A stretch of 64,000 nt of DNA from Tuctoria greenei. Taxonomy: Eukaryota > Streptophyta > Magnoliopsida > Poales > Poaceae. The notes beneath the pieces were generated by a model, which did no database searches, had not been told where the DNA came from, and worked only from the letters and a program-made list of their open reading frames with translations. Location of the stretch: positions 220,723,882-220,787,881 of the forward strand of contig JAYESD010000002.1 in NCBI GenBank assembly GCA_036927565.1, written 5' to 3'. Both the position numbers and the translations under genes were made by a program. This document shows, in pieces, positions 58,013-64,000 of the stretch. Numbering within the stretch: position 1 is the first letter of the stretch; each line of letters opens with the position of its first letter.

Positions 58013-58264
58013 CTGAAGAAAAGCAAGAGATAAGAATTTAGAAACGTCCCCAACTATATGCATCAAGAGATATGAAACTAAACAACTAGCTACACTGACC
58101 TACATGGACATGGTAATGCTAAATCATCCCACAATCTTCTATTAAGCACACAAGCAAACAATATGTAGCAACACCACAACAAACAAACACACATCGGTCC
58201 TTGAGTGCTCCAATGTGCTCAAAAGTGTCCATTCTATCTAGGTTGCATCCTATGGTCAAACCTG

Positions 58265-58278
58265 TGGCTCTGATACCA
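58265..58278 (-). promoter_or_regulatory. E5 primer-binding site, initiator Met tRNA
   Basis: TGGTATCAGAGCCA on the minus strand, three bases from the LTR edge. Confidence 0.93.
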
Positions 58279-58281
58279 ATT

Positions 58282-61039
58282 TGTGACACCCGGTTCCGAA
58301 AATGAACCATGTGCAGTATATGTGTGTCCAGGATGTTTAACACACATACACAAGCGCATCACAAACGATAAACAGATAATTACCACAGAACAAGATTAAT
58401 TAAACACTTTCATCACAGAATTCAGAATATCCTCAAATACATGCACTAATGATTGTTAATAACATGTTCCAACTAATGCAGTGGAAATAAACTAATTAAG
58501 CAAACTACGTAACTAAGCAAAGGGGTATAGCGCAGCTCCAACACTCCATAGGCAAAGCTGATGATAGACACGGCCTAGAACTCCACATTATCATCATTAA
58601 ACTCCCAATCCTGACCTGCAACTGTTGGGAGGGATTGCAAGGATGAGTACATGTCATACTCAACAAGTGTGGAAAGTATGACATGTAGCTGATACAAACG
58701 ACGAATATAATAATGGCTAAGTGCTGAAAAGTACATTAAAACATTTGAAAAGCAATATATTATATGTATATGAAATAAACCCATCATAAGCCATGTAGTT
58801 ATCATAATACCAGTGCATATTCCATATCCGTCATCATATACCAATATCCATATTCAATACCAGAATTTAATTCATAACCATCCATAACCATAACAAAATC
58901 CCAATTTCCCTTTAACCATGGAAGTTGTCCAGGTGCTCGTAACCCAGAGCACGACAATCATGATAGTTTTAATACTCTGAAGAGTTTGTACCACTTTACC
59001 CACGTGTTTGTGATTTCATCACCTTTCGATGACTAGAACCTCTATTATGCCGTCTCACACTTCCATCAGTGTTTGGCCTAGAGATCACAAAATAGCCTTT
59101 ATAACGGGATTACTAGCCTATTTAGACCCCACTGAGGTTTCACCGGTGGCGATGCCTCCAACTGAGCACATCTCCAACAAAGGGCCCCCTCTTGAGCCAT
59201 TCGGATCCCAGGGTAGTCCCACCAATCATCAACAAACACAATCCTACTACCCCTTCCCCGAGCATCCATAATGGTCCAAATAGCACTAGCAAAGCCCTAA
59301 TTAATTAGCTACACCGCACCCATACTTGGACTCATGGTGGCATTGTAGTCCTTGCTTATTCTCGCATGAACTGGCCCCTAGATCTAAAGCAAGAAAACCA
59401 CCATATCATCCAACCCATCCACATACCGGGCTTGCTTAGATCACCCATTACCTTATCATATTAACCAGTTCACGTTAATCATAATCTCATAATTACATAA
59501 TTAAGGTAAGTGGTGTATTTGTTTTCCCATCCCAATTGATTAAGCGAAGCAAAAAGCTCTTCCCGACTCTCTACCATATATTCCGGGTGACAAGGGTGGT
59601 CAAACAAAGCTAGTAAACTTCCTACCATAGGATTTCCATCAAATTGACACAAGCATGCAGTTTTGCAAACAAAACATTTATTTCAAAACAGGCTCAATAT
59701 GCTTCTAGGACACTTGCCTTGCTCTTGGGATTGATTCGGGTCAAAGCCTTCAAACTCTTGGTGCTGGAGATCATCCGCGGCACTCTCTAGCGCAAATCTG
59801 TCTAATCTGCACAATAATACAAACAATAAACACAATCAAAGAGTGCACAAATATTACTCAATATGACATGACATGCATGATTAATGCAAATGCAAGGTAG
59901 AACTTGTGAATAGATTGCTTTTAAATGATCACTATCTAGTTCTAATAGATTTTAACAAGTTTATACAGGTTTGTATTTGATTAAGTCTAATTTTAGAATT
60001 AATTCAACACAATTTAACATGGAAAATCGGACAAGTCCGCTAGGGACCAGAGAAGTCTGCACTTTGCGAGATCAGCAGATTAGGGTTTTCTAGATCGACG
60101 TGAATTAAGAGATTAGGGGTCGAATTCACGTAAGGAAAAGGAAATAGAAGGTCTACCAGGTGTTTAGGACTCTAATGAATCAAGTATGTTGGAGGCCACA
60201 CTTGGATCTTGACGATCTAGGGTTGATGAAGAACTTGATGGTGGATTGTTGATGAAGAACTCAAAGTTGATGGAGATCTTGATCCTCTTTCGTTTCCTCC
60301 TCCTCTTCTTCTTGCTTGGGATCTTCTTCCCCCTCCTTGATGGTGGCTCTCCATGAACTAGGGTTTGGGTGGGGTGGAAAAGTGGCAAATAGATGTCAAG
60401 CCGGGGGTGGGGTTGTTTATATAGAGGTGGAGGCTAGGGTTAGACGAATTTCGAGTTTGAGATGAGTAGAGGCCGGTTTAGATTCCCACATGGGCTCTAA
60501 AAGAGTTAGACACGATGTCCCTAGGCCCACTTAACGTGACACCCAAGAAAAAAGTCATAAAACAAAAGATCAATTCGGAGTCACGATTTATCGGACAAGT
60601 CCGAAAAGGACCAGACTAGTGCGATGTTGTCCAGAGAGAAAGCGGACAACTCTGACCAAAAATCGTACAAGACCGACTTTAGTCAGAGAGGAAAACGCAC
60701 CAGTCCGCTGGAACACCGGACTAGTCCAGACAAGTCCAGGGACTTAGCAAATTTTCAAAGTTTCTTACAACACTGGACTAGTACGCATAGGACCGGACAA
60801 GTCCGAAAGTGTCTAGAGGAAAAAAGAGACTAGTCCGCAGCAAAAATGGACAAGTCCGATCGAGGTGAGAGAGAAATCAGACTAGTCCGCACCAAAATCG
60901 GACTACTCTGCACTTTCAAGAATTTTAAGTGCAGTTTTGTTACAAATCAATTTTAAACTTATTCCTCTTTATGTGGATTAATGTTAAACATGTATATGAA
61001 TGTATGTAGGACATGATGCATGAAAATGAGAGTGTTACA
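58282..61039 (-). repeat. E5 5' LTR (2758 bp)
   Basis: TGTGACACCC...AGTGTTACA on +. TATA box 60415-60423; U3 palindromes 60590-60915. Confidence 0.94.
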
Positions 61040-61044
61040 AGGCA
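61040..61044. other. E5 target-site duplication, right copy (AGGCA)
   Basis: Matches 50703-50707. Confidence 0.93.
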
Positions 61045-61980
61045 TTAGAGGCCTAGGTGCTTGCATGACAGGGCGTTGCTGCACAAACTGAGCTGGGCGC
61101 GGTGCATATCCAGGGCATTGAGCAGGCGTAGAAGAGCCGTAATAAGGCACATAAGGTGCGCAAAGCGAGGGCACTCGTTACTTTCTTGTCGTTGTCCTTG
61201 ATATGGTGCCTTCCTCTTGTTGTCTTGCTCCATCTCACGGACTTTGTTTTCCACCACAATTGCCTTGTCCACTAGCTTCTGGAAGTTGGCATAATCACAA
61301 TTCAGCAATTGTACATGGATCTCATTGTTAGAGCCCCTCATGAACAAGTATTGTTCCTGGCTGTCCCGGCTGACATCCTCAAGTGCATATCTTTAGAGTT
61401 GAGTGAATTTATTGTGGTATTAACCCACACTCGATCTTCCTTGCCTCAAGTTCTAAAATTCTCGCCTCTTCAAGATCATAACACCTTCCGGCACATAATG
61501 AGAACGGAAGCTCTCCTTGAACTCAGCCCAAGTAATTCTCTCTTGGTTCTCATGAGCATTGCATAGCGAATCCCACCAATCAGCAACTGCTCCAACAAGT
61601 TGATTAGAATCAAATAGCACCTTCTCCCGGTCACTGCATTGGACAATAGCAAGTTTCTTCTCCACGGACTTGAGCCAATCATCAGCATCCATAGGGTCAG
61701 CAGCTTGAGCAAAAGTTAATGGCCTGGTTTCTATGAACTCTCGCAACCGGTTATGAGGAGGTGGGGGTGGTGGTGGAGGCATGTGGGGCTGGTTGTTGTT
61801 GTGTCCAGCCGGCAGCTATCCCATAGTTTGTATCATGGTCTGCATGAGCTGGTTTTGCATAGCCAATAGCTGCTCAAGATTGATAGGCCCCTGGGCAGGT
61901 CCTTGTCCATTGTTGTTCTGAGGTGCTTCATTGTTCTCCTCCTCATCATTACCATCCCTCTGGTTGCGAGTCCTGACCAT
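61040..61980 (-). pseudogene. E3 gag N-terminal part
   Basis: ATG at 61980 (MVRTRNQRDGNDEEEN). Open 61782-61453 gives the Pro-rich segment and the capsid-like DPMDADDWLKSVEKK ... HYVPEGVMILKRREF. Open 61347-61045 gives NEIHVQLLNCDYANFQKLVD and the basic linker. A stop in ALC*HENQ-like context is absent here, but frame changes occur near 61450 and 61180. The gag C-terminus with the knuckle is on the far side of E5. Confidence 0.87.
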
Positions 61981-62227
61981 CTGAAAAAACCAAGAGATAA
62001 GAATTTAGAAACATCCCCAACTATATGCATCAAGAGATATGAAATTAAGCAACTACCTATACTAGCCTATGTGGACATGGCAATGCTAAAGCATCTCAAA
62101 ATCCCCTACTAAGCACACAAGCAGCAAATAGCAAACAACACGCCAAGCAAAAACTCATCGATTTCTGAGTGCTCCTATGTGCTCTAAAGTGTCCATTCTA
62201 TCTAGGCTACGTCCTACGATCAACCTG

Positions 62228-62241
62228 TGGCTCTGATACCA
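62228..62241 (-). promoter_or_regulatory. E3 primer-binding site, initiator Met tRNA
   Basis: TGGTATCAGAGCCA on the minus strand, three bases from the LTR edge at 62245. Confidence 0.93.
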
Positions 62242-62244
62242 ATT

Positions 62245-63933
62245 TGTGACACCCAGTTCTGAAAATGAACCAAGTGAACACATATGTGTGCCCAGGACGT
62301 TCAACACACATACACGAGTGCATTCACAAAAGGATGTACAGAAAATTACCACAAGAGAAGATTAATTAAGCACTTTTATTGCACAATTTATAATATTCTC
62401 GAATACAAGCTCTAATAAATATTAATGACAAGTTTGAACAAAGGGAGCGGAAATAACTAAATAATCAAACTAAGCAACTAAGCAAAATAAGCATAAGGGT
62501 AGTGCAACTCCAATCAACACCAAAGGAAAAGCTGACGGCAGACACGGCCTAGAACTCCGCATTATCACCAATATCCTCCCAATCCTAACCTGCAACTATT
62601 GGTGGGAGAATTGCAAGGGTGAGTACATGTCGTACTCAGCAAGTGTGGAAAGTATGATATGTAGATCATTCAAATGACGAACATAATAAAGGCTAACTAC
62701 GGAAAAGTACATTAAAACATTTGAAAAGCAGTGTATTATATGTAAGTGAAGTAAACCCATCATAAACCATGTAGTTATCATAGTACCAATCCATGATTCA
62801 TTACCATCATCCATATACCATATTTCTCATTACCATTGACCATATCCATTACCATAAACCATAATACCATCCCATAACCAAAACCCCTCTAATCATGTAA
62901 GTCATCCAGATGCTCTTAACCATGAGCACAACTATCATGACAGTTTTAATACTCAGCAAAGTTTGTACCACTTTACCCATGTGTTTGTGATTTCAGCACC
63001 TGTTGGGGACTAAAGAACCTCCCTTATGCCAATTACACTTGCTTTGGTGTATGTCCAAGAGATCACAAAATAGCCTTTACAAAGGGATTACTATCATGTA
63101 AAGACCCCTGAGGTTTCATTGGTGGCGATGTCTCCAACTGAGCACTTCTTCAACCAAGGGCCCCTGTTGTGCCATTCGGATCCCAGGGAGTCGTGCCTCA
63201 AATCCAAATCCAATCCTACTCCCCTTCCCTAGTGCGCCAAATGGTCCATGCAAAACTAGCAATACACTAATTAATCAGCTACGCTGCACCCATACTTCGC
63301 CTCGTAGTGGCACTGTTGTCCTGGCATATTCTCGGAAGAGCGGTCCTTAGATCTAAAGCAAGCAAACCACCGTAGCATCCAACCCAATCCACATATGATG
63401 CTTTCTTAGATCACCCATTACCATATCATATTAACCAACTCATACAACCATAATCTCATTAATGCATAATTAAATAGTATAGTTGTTTTCCCATCCCAAT
63501 TAATTAAGCGAAGCAAAAAGGTAAAAAGCCCTTCCTGACTCTCTACCATGTATTCTAGGTGACAAGGGTGGTTAAACAAACCTAGTAAACATCCTATTAT
63601 AGGATTCCCATCAAATTGACACAAGCATACAGTTTTGAAAAACTAAAAATTTATTCTAAAACAGGATCAATATGTTCAAGGACACTTGCCTTGCTCTTGG
63701 GCTTGATTTGGATCAAAGTCTTCAAATTCCTGGTGCTAGAGTTCCTTCGCAACACTCTCTAGCGCAAATCCATCTAAACCGCGCAATAAACATACAAGAC
63801 AAGAAGCACAATTAATAAGTGCACATATACTACTCAATATGACATGACATGCATGATTAATGCAAATGCGAAGCAAATCTATTTAATGGTTAATAATGTT
63901 TAACAACTAGTTCTAATTGTTTTTAACAAGTTT
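62245..63933 (-). repeat. E3 5' LTR, U5 side, broken by an inversion
   Basis: Collinear with E3's left LTR (37195-38875) up to AACAAGTTTGGAC, then similarity stops. About 1.1 kb of the expected LTR, including the TATA box and U3, is not found in this orientation. Confidence 0.88.
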
Positions 63934-64000
63934 GGACTAGTCCGTTTTTGCTGCGGACTAGTCTGATTTTTCCTCTGAAAACTTTCGGACTTGTCCGATT
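63934..64000 (+). repeat. Inverted LTR U3 fragment
   Basis: GGACTAGTCCG, TTTTTGCTGCGGACTAG and CTTTCGGACTTGTCCGATT are the reverse complement of the U3 array text found, for example, at 60790-60860. The fragment runs off the window edge. Confidence 0.8.

Larger units (their letters stand above)
50708..61039 (-). mobile_element. E5: full-length chromovirus inside E3 gag
   Basis: 10332 bp with LTRs 50708-53436 and 58282-61039, a 4845-bp internal region with all domains, and a perfect 5-bp duplication AGGCA. The first 188 bp of the LTRs differ at 16 places by eye (about 8.5%). This is the best reference copy for the family in the window, though its coding region is also broken. Confidence 0.95.
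37195..64000 (-). mobile_element. E3: full-coding-layout chromovirus, carrying E4 and E5, right end off-window
   Basis: 3' LTR 37195-39982; chromodomain and integrase end 39983-40369; [E4]; integrase, RNase H, RT, protease, gag end 50707-47474; [E5]; gag start 61980-61040; primer site 62228-62241; 5' LTR from 62245. Removing E4 and E5 leaves an internal region of about 4.83 kb, the same as E5's 4845 bp. It inserted into Tat-R after TATGT (37190-37194); the partner duplication is off-window. The first about 207 bp of its LTRs differ at roughly 19 places by eye. Confidence 0.92.

Overview
The window is a heterochromatin-like stretch of a large plant genome, almost certainly a grass. The evidence is Tat-lineage (RIRE2-like) gypsy elements with an antisense extra gene, an Athila-like element, Tekay-type chromoviruses primed by initiator-Met tRNA, a CACTA element and a hAT MITE. 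I find no intact host gene. The only host-derived coding sequence is a DJ-1/PfpI gene fragment carried inside the CACTA element. The species cannot be named from sequence alone.

The window resolves into a nest of transposons. The oldest layer is a Ty1/copia fragment on + (13902-14773, 17247-18356). Into it went a CACTA element (14774-17246, GAG duplicated), a Tat-lineage element on + (Tat-L, entering from the left and ending at 13901) and a pol-less Athila-like element on + (18357-23171, continuing beyond its interruption). A second Tat element on - (Tat-R, 23172-37194, interrupted) sits inside the Athila envelope-like ORF. Tat-R is in turn interrupted by two chromoviruses: E2 (28229-36331, duplication TAGAA) and E3 (from 37195 past the window end). 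E3 carries two further copies, E4 (40370-47468) in its integrase and E5 (50708-61039, duplication AGGCA) in its gag. A fifth copy, E1 (1-7258), lies in the Tat-L integrase. E2's left LTR contains a 511-bp hAT MITE with an 8-bp duplication. The deepest chain is copia > Athila > Tat-R > E3 > E5.

E1-E5 belong to one family, all on the minus strand. They have 2.7-2.8 kb LTRs (TGTGACACCC...GGGTGTTACA read on +), a Met-tRNA primer site, a gag with a CCHC knuckle, a DSGAS protease, RT (FIDD), RNase H, integrase and a C-terminal chromodomain. None has an intact polyprotein. E2 lost nearly all of pol, and E4 lost gag, RT and parts of one LTR. E1, E3 and E5 keep all domains but with frameshifts and stops. 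Since chromodomains are thought to direct integration to silent chromatin, repeated self-nesting fits.

The most notable structures are: (1) an array of about 13 palindromes of the form CGGAC-NN-GTCCG in the LTR U3, with the same spacing series (10, 20-21, 31-32 bp) in separate copies, plus a spaced pair in the leader; (2) 54-57 bp tandem repeats in the Tat U3, which carry an ACGTG/G-box core in every right-LTR unit but the first; (3) a spliced antisense gene in both Tat elements, with a 78/80-nt intron in the same place; (4) 71-72 bp tandem repeats in the Tat-R 3' region, whose phase is restored exactly when E2 is removed; (5) an inversion junction near 63934, inside an LTR and at one of the palindromes.
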